Positions 44,847 through 55,129 of a DNA stretch of 64,000 bases are shown in pieces. The notes under the pieces were generated by a model, which was not told the DNA's origin, did no database searches, and saw only the letters and a list, made by a program, of their open reading frames with translations. A program made the position numbers and the translations under genes. How positions within the stretch are numbered: the first letter of the stretch is position 1; each line of letters begins with the position of its first letter. The stretch is from Glandiceps talaboti (taxonomy: Eukaryota; Hemichordata; Enteropneusta; Spengelidae), in the NCBI RefSeq assembly GCF_964340395.1, contig NC_135560.1, forward strand, positions 3,009,998-3,073,997, given 5' to 3'.

Positions 44847-47714
44847 TTAAAGAGATTCAAATAGGTATGAATTTAAAGATTTTTTGAAACAAGTTAAATT
44901 CGTAATACTGATAAGGTGAGTAGGTAAAATGTTCCAAAGTTTGGAGCTTTCAAAACTAAATGACTGAGTAAAAATACGACAATTTGGAAATGGTAAATAC
45001 AAAAGATTGTTGGTGCAGGAACGGGTACCCATTTGGTTACTTGAACTCCTTTTATGAAGGAGGTCAGAGAGGTACATAGGAGCCAGGTTATGTAGACATT
45101 TAAAAATCAGAATGTACTTATTAAATAGAAATCTCTTTTCAAGTGGTAAAATATGAAGTCGTTTAAAAAGGTCAATACTGGAAATCCCTTTGGATTGCAT
45201 TTCAATGGTAGAAATATTTAAAATTAGCCGGATTGCACGCTTCTGAAGTTTATATAATTTGTCAATATCACCTTTACTCGCATGAGACCATATGTTGCAA
45301 CAAGTATCAAAAAAGGGCTGAATATAACTAAAGTAGAAAAGTTTTTTAGTAGATACATCTAAGTATTTAGCAATGTGACGAAGAGCTGCAAGATTAGAAG
45401 ATACTTTTGCATGCAAATGTTGACAATGTGAAGTCCATGAGAGTGTAGAGTCAATGATAAGTCCGAGTGATTTTTCAACTTCACTGAAAGAAAGAGACGC
45501 GTTGTTATAGAAAACAGAAAAGGAAGTGGGCAAAGAAAGGTTCTTTTTAGGGGGAATTACCATAGCTTTGGATTTATTTGTATTAATGATCATATGGTTT
45601 TGATTACACCAGGTGTGAACTTTAGACAGATCATCGTTAATAGTTTGATTTACTATGGAAATATCAGGGGAGGAAAATAGAAGAGTAGAGTCGTCAGCAT
45701 AGGTATTAGTATGGCAGTGTTCAACTTCTAAATGGAGGTCATTGATATAAAGGAGGAAAAGAAGAGGACCAAGGATAGAACCTTGAGGGACGCCAGACTT
45801 AATAGATAACATGGAAGAATTGCAATTTTTAAAGGAAACAAACTGTTTTCTGTCCTTAAGATATGAAGTGAACCAATTTATAGCCGAAGAATCAAAGTTG
45901 TAGAGTTTAAGTTTTTGAATAAGCAATGAATGGTTAATAAGATCAAAGGCCTTAGAGAGATCAAGAAAAATGATACCACTCCAGTTATTGTTATTTATTG
46001 CAGTATAGCACTGATTAACGAAATAAGTGAGAGCAGTCTGACAAGAATGACCCGGACGAAAGCCCGATTGAAACGAATAAAGAAGATTAAACTTGTTGAG
46101 ATAAAGATACAGACTTTGGTGAACGTGGGATTCTAAAAGTTTGGATAAACATGGTAGAATAGAAATGGGTCGAAAATTGGAGCATTTATCAGTAGAATTA
46201 CTTTTATGAAAAGGAAGCACCTTAGCAATTTTCCAAGCAGATGGAAAGTGATTATTGATTATGCAGAGGTTAACAATTCTAAAAATGTGTGTAGCAATAT
46301 AAGGAGCTGTAGATTTCAAAATCTTAGCGCTTATAAAATCATACCCGGTTGACTTAGAAGTATCCAAATCTAGAAGGAATTTCAAAACCTTCGTTTGCGA
46401 GATAAGTGGAATTCGGAAGCTGTAATGAATGTCTTTAGAGTCAACAAAATTATTTAACTTAGTGGGATCAAAAGTCTCATGCATAATATCTTTGTTGAGA
46501 GCGTCTGCAATGTCAGTGAAATGTCTGTTGAAAGCTTCGGCAATATCCATAGAAGATGTCAGTTCAGTGCCATCAACATATAGCTTTGAGGGTTTAGACG
46601 GAGAAGACTTGGGATGAAGATCATGAATGGCTTTCCAAATATTGATGTTATGGGATTTGTCGGCAATAAGCTTAGAGTAATAATTTTTCCTGAGGGATGA
46701 TGTAAGCATGTTTACGTAGTTCCTTTGTTTCTTGTATTCAACGGTATTATTTGAAGCTTTCAACTTGTCTCTAACGTTGCGTGCATTATGAAGTTCAAGG
46801 GTATGCCAGGAAGGTAGATTTGCATAACGAACTCGCTTGGATTTGAGTGGAGCATGCTTATTGAAGATACTGGAGAAAGTTGAAATCCAACTATTTAGGG
46901 CAAGTTCAGGGTCGTTTGTAGTTTGCAGAGTTGACCAGTCTGCTGACTTCAGGTCACTAACAAAGTTGTTTACATTGAAGTTACGTAAGCATCTGTAAGT
47001 GATAATGTTATGGTCCGATTTTCTGGTTGAATGGATTTTTCTAACTGTCATGATGGGGGAATGATCGGAGAGTCCGTGAGATATTGTTCTTGTGTTAGAA
47101 TAATTTATAGGGTTGGTGGTATATATATGGTCAATTAAGGTAGAAGTAGTATCAGTTGTTCTGGTAGGTGTATCAATGAGTTGCTTGAGACAAAAATATT
47201 CAATAGTAGATGTCCATTTTGCGTTATTAACTAACAAGTTAATATTAAAGTCACCAAGAAGAATCAGCTCGAGGTCAGTTTCATACAACTTATCCATGAT
47301 ATCTTGGAAATGATCAATCCATGCGGCACTACTATTAGGTGGTCTGTAAATGTAGCTCAGAATGAAAGGGTGAGTATTTTTAAACGTAATTTTGACTGTA
47401 ACTTGTTCAATGAAAGACGATTCGAGATCAGGCATTCGAGTAAACGAGATATTATCACTCAGATAAACAATGATGCCACCACCGTTTCTGACTGATCTAT
47501 CACGACGAACCAAATTAAAGCCAGGTAAGTCCATGAAAGTATCAGAAGTATTAGTGTTCAACCAAGTTTCACTAAATCCAATAATTGTATTTGTGAGGGA
47601 GGAAGTCAAGATTTCCCGAATTTCATATATTTTGTTCCTGATTCGATTGATATTCCAATGAATAATCTTCAGACCTTTGGAATGGCTGGTAAACAGGGAT
47701 GGCAAATCGCTCAT
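44847..47714 (-). CDS. LINE ORF2: endonuclease-reverse transcriptase, 955 aa
   Basis: The N-terminal apurinic-type endonuclease domain (residues about 14-230) shows HWNINR (19-24), SETWL (48-52), YIYRPP (121-126), LLGDFNINL (152-160) and SDHSP (216-220), covering the expected catalytic Asn, Glu, Asp and His. The reverse transcriptase (about 495-760) shows FRPISILP (514-521), LDLSKAFD (584-591), SGVPQGSILGPLLF (640-653) and YADD (672-675), so its three catalytic aspartates are intact. The C-terminal part ends in the CR1-type tail (APMYLSDLL). It nicks the target and copies the element RNA by target-primed reverse transcription. The ATG is 11 nt after the ORF1 stop in another frame, so translation probably depends on reinitiation. 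Confidence 0.95.
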   Translation of the reverse strand: MSDLPSLFTSHSKGLKIIHWNINRIRNKIYEIREILTSSLTNTIIGFSETWLNTNTSDTFMDLPGFNLVRRDRSVRNGGGIIVYLSDNISFTRMPDLESSFIEQVTVKITFKNTHPFILSYIYRPPNSSAAWIDHFQDIMDKLYETDLELILLGDFNINLLVNNAKWTSTIEYFCLKQLIDTPTRTTDTTSTLIDHIYTTNPINYSNTRTISHGLSDHSPIMTVRKIHSTRKSDHNIITYRCLRNFNVNNFVSDLKSADWSTLQTTNDPELALNSWISTFSSIFNKHAPLKSKRVRYANLPSWHTLELHNARNVRDKLKASNNTVEYKKQRNYVNMLTSSLRKNYYSKLIADKSHNINIWKAIHDLHPKSSPSKPSKLYVDGTELTSSMDIAEAFNRHFTDIADALNKDIMHETFDPTKLNNFVDSKDIHYSFRIPLISQTKVLKFLLDLDTSKSTGYDFISAKILKSTAPYIATHIFRIVNLCIINNHFPSAWKIAKVLPFHKSNSTDKCSNFRPISILPCLSKLLESHVHQSLYLYLNKFNLLYSFQSGFRPGHSCQTALTYFVNQCYTAINNNNWSGIIFLDLSKAFDLINHSLLIQKLKLYNFDSSAINWFTSYLKDRKQFVSFKNCNSSMLSIKSGVPQGSILGPLLFLLYINDLHLEVEHCHTNTYADDSTLLFSSPDISIVNQTINDDLSKVHTWCNQNHMIINTNKSKAMVIPPKKNLSLPTSFSVFYNNASLSFSEVEKSLGLIIDSTLSWTSHCQHLHAKVSSNLAALRHIAKYLDVSTKKLFYFSYIQPFFDTCCNIWSHASKGDIDKLYKLQKRAIRLILNISTIEMQSKGISSIDLFKRLHILPLEKRFLFNKYILIFKCLHNLAPMYLSDLLHKRSSSNQMGTRSCTNNLLYLPFPNCRIFTQSFSFESSKLWNILPTHLISITNLTCFKKSLNSYLFESL

Positions 47715-47725
47715 AGAAGTGTTAG

Positions 47726-49492
47726 TTAAGACATCTTTTGTAGGTTCGAGAGTTTGATAAAATTTAAGTGACGTATGTGTTTCACGATGTGGGCAGCAAA
47801 TTTATTGTAGCCCAGGCTGTTTAGATGTAAACCACTCGCATCAAGGAAAACACACATTTGATCAGGATAAGTAGTGTTATTGTTCATGAAGAGCATTTGA
47901 GTTTGTGACACTGAGAAGTTGCCGAGAAGATTGTTTGCAAGTTGAACTTTGTTGTTGAGATAAGGGTGATCCATTCGAAAGAGTAATCCAGAAATGATGA
48001 TTGTAGCGTGTTTATTCAAAGATCTTAACTTCTCAACCAAGGAAGTGTATTTCTCTTTAATTGCTTCAGAAGAGTCACACGGAAGATTATTAGTACCAAT
48101 GTGTAGTAAAATATAATCTTCATCACCGGTGACAATATCTGTAGGATCAATCTCTTCGATTTTGTAGCCAGGATAGCAATGTTTGGTACAGGAGATGAAT
48201 TTAGAACGAAACTGAAGATGTCGAACAATAGAATCACCAATTACAAGCAGTTTCTTGCTGTGAGAGGAGATATGTTGCTTCTGGTGAGGCTTAGCTGATT
48301 TGATTTGTGACAATTCCTGTTGGCTGATGCGATTAGCAGAGTGGACAGAAGCGTGTGTTCTTTCTCTACGCTGAGATGTATATATTGGATCTTGGGTCGG
48401 TTGAGATGAAGAACGGGAAAGATGTTGAATATGAGTAGTTGGTGTTTGAGATCTTGGCTTGGGAATTTGTCTCAAAGGTTGAATAATTTCGTGTGTTTGA
48501 GAAGACTTGGTTCGCTTTCTTGGTTTGGGTATTGGTCTTGTTTGATGATTTAGTTGACTTTTTAATTTTGCAACTTCTAGTGTGAGATCATCAATTGTGG
48601 AATACTGTTGAAGGAGTTGTTGTTGAAGTTTTTCATTAGATTCTTCTAATGATCTTACAGAATAAAGATGAGCTGAGGTAGAATCTTCCGTGAGTTTGCG
48701 AAGAGTGTTATTGTGATTTGTTTCAGATGCTAGGTTCTTTTCAATTTCACGAAGTTTGTATTCTAGACTGTCAATAAGTTCATCTTTGAGTTTCAGTGCT
48801 TTGTCTTTGATAGAAAGTTTGCGATTATTTACCTTTAAAGCAGTTTTGAGCTGTGATTCGTTGGAATTGTTTGTTGTTGTTGTTGTTGTTGAAAGGAGAA
48901 TTGTTGAGATCTTACCGCTGACTTGAGTGCACTGTTTACAGGTAAATTTGCGCGAAGTTGTAGTGAAAATTGACAGTTGATAGGCTGGCAATTCGGAGCA
49001 GATATAGTGTATCATCTTCTTACAATCAGCGCATCGGATCATATTTGAGTTGTGAGGAGAATTACAAAAAGGGCATGAATCATTTGACACAGCATAGTTA
49101 GTTGAGTTCGTATTTGTAGTGACGTCACACATAGCAGAGGTGTCCGTAGAGAAACTGATTCCAATTGATAACGGCGTACTGGATATAAAGGTGGGCATAT
49201 CTGACTGATTTGTGGATGCGCAAGGACTAGGGAGCGTCACTGTAGAGCGAGCACATGATGGCGAATCCGGAGAGTTCGTTGATTTGTCGCATATCGTTTG
49301 GAAGCTGTAAATGCCATACGCATACATAAAGGACTTTGCTTCATCGGAAGTAGTAAAACCTTTGTACAGGGCATTCCTGAATGAGTCAACTTGCTTTTGA
49401 GCTTTGCTCCAGGTGTCATAGATGCCAATTTGACGACCTCTGGCTACAGCATAAAAGTTCTTTGTGGTTTTCTTGCTCTTTGTCTTAACCAT
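47726..49492 (-). CDS. LINE ORF1: RNase H1-type hybrid-binding, PHD finger, coiled coil, SGNH hydrolase; 588 aa
   Basis: I chose the ATG at 49492; an open frame without ATG extends 29 codons upstream. Residues 12-58 (NFYAVARGRQIGIYDTWSKA ... YKGFTTSDEAKSFM) fit the RNase H1 N-terminal/viroplasmin hybrid-binding domain. Residues 140-188 form a complete C4HC3 PHD finger (C140, C143, C154, C157, H162, C165, C185, C188). About 215-315 is Lys/Glu/Leu-rich and probably coiled coil. About 320-410 is basic and Pro/Ser-rich. From 414 an SGNH/GDSL hydrolase domain has VIGDSIVRH (Ser421), HIGTNNL and DASGLHLNSLG (Asp551/His556). PHD and SGNH domains are known in CR1-type ORF1s. The hybrid-binding domain is the unusual part. 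It presumably binds element RNA or cDNA. Confidence 0.88.
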   Translation of the reverse strand: MVKTKSKKTTKNFYAVARGRQIGIYDTWSKAQKQVDSFRNALYKGFTTSDEAKSFMYAYGIYSFQTICDKSTNSPDSPSCARSTVTLPSPCASTNQSDMPTFISSTPLSIGISFSTDTSAMCDVTTNTNSTNYAVSNDSCPFCNSPHNSNMIRCADCKKMIHYICSELPAYQLSIFTTTSRKFTCKQCTQVSGKISTILLSTTTTTTNNSNESQLKTALKVNNRKLSIKDKALKLKDELIDSLEYKLREIEKNLASETNHNNTLRKLTEDSTSAHLYSVRSLEESNEKLQQQLLQQYSTIDDLTLEVAKLKSQLNHQTRPIPKPRKRTKSSQTHEIIQPLRQIPKPRSQTPTTHIQHLSRSSSQPTQDPIYTSQRRERTHASVHSANRISQQELSQIKSAKPHQKQHISSHSKKLLVIGDSIVRHLQFRSKFISCTKHCYPGYKIEEIDPTDIVTGDEDYILLHIGTNNLPCDSSEAIKEKYTSLVEKLRSLNKHATIIISGLLFRMDHPYLNNKVQLANNLLGNFSVSQTQMLFMNNNTTYPDQMCVFLDASGLHLNSLGYNKFAAHIVKHIRHLNFIKLSNLQKMS

Positions 49493-49923
49493 TGTTCGAT
49501 AATGAACGCAACAGGTGTTAACATACACAGTACGATGGTTACAACGACACGAAGAAAAAATGAAAACTGTTTGCGTCAAATACTGATGACTGCAATTTCA
49601 AAAGTCACGAATGTGTCCACCGAAGCAGTCTTCAAAAAACACAAGTAACTTGAGTACAGATGTAACCAGTAAACGAATACAAGGTAATAAAGTACAGTAC
49701 CAGGTAATTTGCTAGCAGCTAGTATGTAGACGCCATGTTGATAGTATCAGCAAAATTGCCGTCGGTTCAATACTTGGACGAAAAACTGGGAAATCACCGT
49801 AAGTACACCAAAAACATTCTAAAAAGACATATACTGTTATTATCGTACTAGGCTTTCTTCTAAACTCTAGCCCCGAAAAAATGACATTTCAACTCTCCCA
49901 AAATGAAAGAGCCATGTATATAT

Positions 49924-50376
49924 AACTGTCTTGTTCGCTGGAGTTCAGTTCATAGTTTGGCAAGGTTTGAACGGGGATGGGACGAAGAGTTGTACAACTT
50001 TGACTTTTGTGACACAGAAAATTGAAAATTTGAAAATTCTACCATTTCAGAGAACGAGTACTGAGCAAGAATGTTATGTTAGCTGTGTACTGCATGCAGT
50101 GACGCCGCTACAATCGCCAACTTGGAAGTACTTTAAACAAATATGGGGATTAAAATAAATGTTTTGCCATCTTCACTTGTTTGATTGGTGTTGTTTGATC
50201 TGTACAAGTATGTGCAGTGCAATATATTGTAACGTACAGTGAATTATCTTGATATTGCATCGTGCCAGGGCAATATCTGGATAATGTACTGGACGAGTGC
50301 AATATTATACAATGTCGATGCAATCGTGTAGATAATGCACTAATGAAACAATGGGTTTGCACACGTGAAGTGGTGT
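49924..50376 (+). repeat. Duplicated segment copy 1, right part
   Basis: Continues the match with the second copy from ACTGTCTTGTTCGCTGGAG (57489) to the LTR-element junction (58030), and again with 61553-61602 (GGGTTTGCACACGTGAAGTG). Compared with copy 2 it lacks about 140 bp at 50128 (present as 57702-57840). Confidence 0.9.
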
Positions 50377-50515
50377 AATCTTGGCTATTGTCGAGTGATT
50401 AGCTATTTCATGTGCCCGTGTCATTGTCAGTCTTCGGATCTTGTAATTTTCTCTTTCGGGAAAGTGTGTGCTGGTGTGATAACAACATCGATTTCGATTG
50501 CGGCTTCAAACTTGG

Positions 50516-51197
50516 TCAGACCATAGACCCTCCATGATCAGATCTACATCGTACCTCCTCAGTTTTCCAGTATACCACTGGCCTAGGTGACAAATGTATG
50601 TGAGTATACTGTATCAACTGGTCAGCAGTCGTCTCCTTCGTGTTGCTTTGATAAACGACTCGACCTATCTTCCTGCCATCACCTCTTGAGGTGTCGTGTT
50701 GACACATACCATAGTGATCTAGTATTATGAAGGGGTTACGGACTGTACCAGTAGGTATTTCCTGTACTTCTTGCTTAACTAAGCTGAACGAAGTCTGGTA
50801 AACGATGGTGTCCCTGAATGTCAAAATTGTTTTAGCAACATAATTGGAGGTGTGCATAGCTGGTGAGGTGTCGTTTTCTTTAACCGGTGTTTCTGTCGTT
50901 AGATTACATTTTGACGAGATTTTTTTCTGTTTAATGATTCAGAAATAATTGATCAGATTGATTCCTTTCACCACGGTCTCTTTGGTCACCATCCGCACAT
51001 CATGCTGGTCCACTGTGCCATCACTCGAAATTAACTCTTCTTCTGTTTCTTTCGCGTCTTTCCGGGCTTTTCTCAATTTCTTCAAAGTAACTTCTGTCAT
51101 TCGCCAATGAGTACTTTCGCTGCAGTCATCCAATAGTTTTGAAGCACCATCCAGTGACTTGGAGAATGAGTTGACCCTCTGCTTTACTGGTGACACC
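50516..51197 (-). pseudogene. Exon-like ORF of unknown gene, interrupted by one in-frame stop
   Basis: Following an acceptor-like CAACTAG, the minus strand from 51197 reads VSPVKQRVNSFSKSLDGASK ... LKKLRKARKDAKETEEELIS ... KGINLINYF, then TGA. In the same frame it continues IIKQKKISSKCNLTTETPVK ... FILDHYGMCQ-like text to HGGSMV and stop at 50516. Actual residues near the middle are NPFIILDHYGMCQHDTSRGD. The first half is charged and helical. The TGA either ends a real protein, is removed by splicing (AAACAG precedes the second half), or marks a pseudogene. Family not recognised. Confidence 0.4.
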
Positions 51198-51764
51198 TAG
51201 TTGTGAATTAATGCGAGGTAAATGCGCATAAGTAGACATTATAACGCATTGTGTAGATGCGAAAAATCTAGTAAAGAAGTACAGCCAAAGTCATGGAAGT
51301 ATTAGAAAAATTACACTATCAAACAATGACCAACTCTCCACAAACCTTTTGACAAATGTCGAGGTGTTGCTATAATAGATTAGCGACTACATTTTAAGAA
51401 TGTAACAGAGTGTTGCACAATTATAAATACAATGTGAAATGAACGGCAGATTGCACAAGTTGAAAGTGACGTGTCCGGTCATATCAAAGGTACATTGATT
51501 AGGAGACATTAATGTAAACTATCTTGATACGTCAAATATCAAAGTACAATGTACGTACACCTCAGTGGTAACTGCTACCAAATGTACACAAACATTCACC
51601 CACAGTTACAAAATTTATGGCCGAACAATTATTAGTGGATGCTGAAATCCGACAAACCACATCTCAGAATATATGTGGATTATTTCATACAACTAACAAC
51701 ATACATGAAGACACAACCGACTTCATTTAGAAAATTCATACACTAAAAGTACGTATACCATAAT
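51198..51764. other. No gene seen
   Basis: No repeat or exon with support. Confidence 0.4.
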
Positions 51765-52185
51765 CTATCTAATCTAATCTAATCTAATTTTCTTATAAAA
51801 CGCATTCCATAAAACTATCACAATGCGATTTACAAAGCACAGAAACACGAGTACAAAAACAGACCCCAGCAAAAGTCTTGTTGAAGAAATATTTAGTATT
51901 TGATTTAAATGCCTGGAATGAAGTGACACTGCAGATACGATGGCAGAGCATTCCACAAGTGTGGGGCACAAATTGAGAAGGCTGTGTCACCATAATAAAC
52001 AGTATTGCTGAGTGGTTGGTGTAAGTAAATGTCTTTCCGTGAGTTACTGCGTAAAACATGGCTGGGGCTACGTCGGGTTAGCAACTTATTAAGATAGCCA
52101 GGTGCAAAACCGTTAAGGACTTTGAATATTAGGCAGAGAATTTTAAATTCTTCTCGCTGTTGTACTGGTGATGTGATTGTATAGG
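51765..52185 (-). pseudogene. 5'-truncated LINE: RT C-terminus and short-unit tail
   Basis: The minus strand from about 52180 reads SPVQQREEFKILCLIFKVLN, GFAPGYLNKLLTRRSPSHVL, DIYLHQPLSNTVYYGDTAFS and ICAPHLWNALPSYLQ, with a frameshift. This is the C-terminal region common to CR1/L2-type ORF2 (compare the intact ORF2 tail LSDLLHKR...LWNILPTHL). It ends in an (ATTAG)n tail near 51765-51790. Confidence 0.75.
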
Positions 52186-52394
52186 GTGGTAGTCTGTATC
52201 CAATTCCCCTAGTCCCCCATCTCTAGGTCCCCTCCTCTCGTCCAACCATATATGATGTTGTATGGTTGACCAAGACAAACATCAATAATACTACAATCAA
52301 ACATCAACAAGTTGTACTTACATTCTTTCAGTTAGTAATACCTTTTCATTTCGGCTGGTCCATTGTTTAGTGTCAAAAAGGATGTTTTGTAATA

Positions 52395-52662
52395 GGCACT
52401 GCCTCCACTCTTGTAAAGACCTTTCATAGGCACTGCCTCCACTCTTGTAAAGACCTTTCATAGGCACTGCCTCCACTCTTGTAAAGGCCTATCATAGGCA
52501 ACTGCCTCCACTCGTGTAGAGGCCTATCATGGGCACTACCTCCACTCTTGTAAAGGCATATCATAGGCACTGCCTCCACTCTTGTAAAGGCCTATCATAG
52601 GCACTGCCTCCACTCTTGTAAAGGCCTATCATAGGCACTGCCTCCACTCTTGTAAAGGCCAA
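52395..52662. repeat. Minisatellite, about 34 bp x 8
   Basis: Units read CATAGGCACTGCCTCCACTC TTGTAAAGGCCTAT, with variants AAGACCTTTC and CGTGTAGAGG. Confidence 0.95.
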
Positions 52663-53720
52663 TGGATTGGTGCCATGTATCCATTTCATCACAAATCTGT
52701 ATCAACTGGCGGATAGTTCTTTCATCGGGGATTCTACCGTCGCGGCTGAAATAATTAGACGAGGCACCGTTCAAACCTTTTACAGGGGAAGCTACATTTA
52801 TGTCATTTTAAAATCTAACCGAAATCAGTCTTGATGTAGTAAAGTAGTGAATGGTCACAGAGCAACTCTGTAATTCAACGGAAACAACTCTCTCTGATCT
52901 TTTGGACACGTAATATTGAGTATCATTTTATGCTGTCATTTATTAGATAATTTTACATCGAACCATTGTCAAAACTTTAAATGTTCAAGCATAAACCATT
53001 TCGACATCAACTTGAACTGGTGAATTATTTTGAATATTCACAATGCACACATAGTATACAAAACTGTTGGCTGCCTTCACTGTATTTTCGATTTCCCCAT
53101 ACGGTGCACAACGACTGTTAGAAATGGTGTGCATTTGCATTGGCGATGGTTTTGAATGTGACCTGGGGTCTTGGGATCTACAGTGACATCCAAATCAAGT
53201 TTTCTTCATAGCAACGCATCCCCGTCTTGGAGACCTCCATACCAGGCCCTGAACCTGCCATGTAGGATACAACAATCTGTTTGACTACATTAGATTTGTC
53301 TGTTGTATTTTCACACGATCAAACAAACAATGAGCATGATGAGCATACGTATATCTTTCACTAATCTTGTGCTAAACAGGAGTCAGATTTACATGCCTGT
53401 GGTTGTTGATATGCTAAACGAGTAAACCCAAATGTAAAAATCTCAAGATTTTTCTTTTTTGGTAACAATAAAATACAACTTCAAATGTGTACTTGACACC
53501 TATAGTACAGAGTATATGTACATGATTAACCAGAGGAATTAATTAAATATATAGTATTTCCTACGAGAAATAATGTATTCATTATCAAAAAAGAGAAGAA
53601 AAGGGAAGCATTTATGTATTCGGACAAAGGTTTATATTACATATATGGACATGACAGTTGTCTGATCTAGGCTTCGATCCGCATGTTACAGCGTTGACAA
53701 CTGAATTATAAACTCTGGCA
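52663..53720. other. No gene seen
   Basis: No supported exon or repeat. Confidence 0.4.
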
Positions 53721-53811
53721 CATCAACGCAATGGTATACAAAGACGTCTTGAGTGGGCTGAGCTTTGACGTAAAACACTAATGACCCAGTCTTTTATCGG
53801 AAAAGTCTTAC

Positions 53812-54010
53812 AGGTCAATGTTATTTCGTCACACAGTTCGTAAATGACCTTGTCGTCTACTGCTGAGAGAGACCACTTTATGAAAATGAGATTGGATTGT
53901 TCGAGTACATATTTATGTCCCAGCGGAACTTGAGAAAGGACTGGTATGCAGAGTTGACAAGTGGTATTTGAAGACATATCTTCCAACACAGTGTTGTTCA
54001 CACTCTTCCT
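53812..54010 (-). CDS. Putative exon of an unknown minus-strand gene
   Basis: Bounded by acceptor TATTATAG and donor GTAAGA on the minus strand. One open frame reads RKSVNNTVLEDMSSNTTCQL, CIPVLSQVPLGHKYVLEQSN and so on to CDEITLT. A second candidate exon upstream (54468-54279, donor GTGAGT) reads TYDFVKFTEDIHYNCLCVVQ ... SIELTLFAIG, but its phase 1 end does not fit this frame. Composition looks protein-like; the family is unknown. It could belong with 50516-51197. Confidence 0.3.
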
Positions 54011-54631
54011 CTATAATATTGATTGGAAATAACTGGCGTGAATGGAAGCATATACAGTCAAAATGGAAATATCACGTGACCATTGTACCTGTCTAATATC
54101 TCAGTTTTCGTTTTTAAAATGGTAAACATAGACCATAGTATATACATGACTCCTAGAAAGTGGAGAAATAAAAATAGACTATCGTCTCCAACATCATCGT
54201 CATGATTGTAATGTTAATGAAAACATAGTCAATTCCTGGGAAACGCAAACGAAGGATTACACCAATTTTTACACTCACCGATAGCAAATAGTGTTAATTC
54301 TATGCTATAACACCCATTGTCACATATTGTCAATGCATCCACGATATCCCTGTTGCTGTGAAAATAAATTTCTGACAGCGCATACTGTTGAACAACACAC
54401 AAACAGTTGTAATGGATGTCTTCAGTAAACTTGACGAAATCATACGTCCACTCACAAAATTGGAGCATATATTCATTCGTTCATTTGTTGTAAGAAGAAT
54501 GCCACAAGGAGTTAAAGGCCGAGAACAACACATTGCAATTTTTTATGAACAATATATGCAAAAGCTCTTTCACGGCAGCAGACATTGCCTTCAACATTCA
54601 ACGGTTCCCGTGACTATTTCCACGTCTAGGT

Positions 54632-54800
54632 GATAATTTCATACAATACAGTGATGATACCCTTGAACGTCTGCTTCACCAATACGCTTCTACAATAGGA
54701 GAAGGGTTAGGTAATACTGTAGCCTATACACTGTTACCGAAAGTACGTGAATGTTGTGGAAAGCAGTTAAAATTAGATGTGCATAGGACATGCACATTTT
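54632..54800 (+). CDS. Putative exon of an unknown plus-strand gene
   Basis: After CCACGTCTAG an open frame reads DNFIQYSDDTLERLLHQYAS then TIGEGLGNTVAYTLLPKVRE and CCGKQLKLDVHRTCTF. It is strongly protein-like. Position and orientation suggest a link with the exon-like ORF at 55130. No family recognised. Confidence 0.35.
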
Positions 54801-55129
54801 ACCATTAGAACAGTGAGCCTGCAAATGGTAAATTGCACTTATCAAAGTGTATCAGATGTCGCACCACCTACCACTACAGTTACTACAAATCGGTACATGG
54901 TACCTTCTACTACGACGATGTGCGCACCAAAGATAGTATTTCGAATCCACGGCGTGTACAGTTTTTAAAACAAAGTTACTGAGAGCATTGGATGTTGACA
55001 TGTAAGTTAACAATTTTATGACTTCATAAAACAAAAAGTTTCTTTTCCACCACTTCGTCATTTCATGAAGGTATCATTTTTGTATATTTATACTATAACC
55101 ATGCTGTTCTTTTATTTTTTTCATTTCAG

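Larger units (their letters stand above)
44639..49923 (-). mobile_element. CR1-like non-LTR retrotransposon, apparently full length
   Basis: About 5.28 kb on the minus strand: a 5' UTR of about 430 bp, ORF1 (47726-49492), an 11-nt spacer, ORF2 (44847-47714), and a 3' UTR with AATAAA (44664-44659) ending in an (ATT)n tail at 44653-44639. The boundaries come from comparison with the uninterrupted copy at 57481-57490 (GTAATAAAACTGTC). The flanks join with at most about 3 nt of target-site duplication. Both ORFs are uninterrupted, so the insertion is young or under selection. A short-unit 3' tail instead of poly(A) is typical of CR1/L2-type elements. Confidence 0.93.

Noticed and set aside
53640-53710. 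tRNA-like sequence around GGCTTCGATCCGCATG
   Set aside because: A B-box-like word is present on one strand, but no acceptor or anticodon stem pairing could be drawn.
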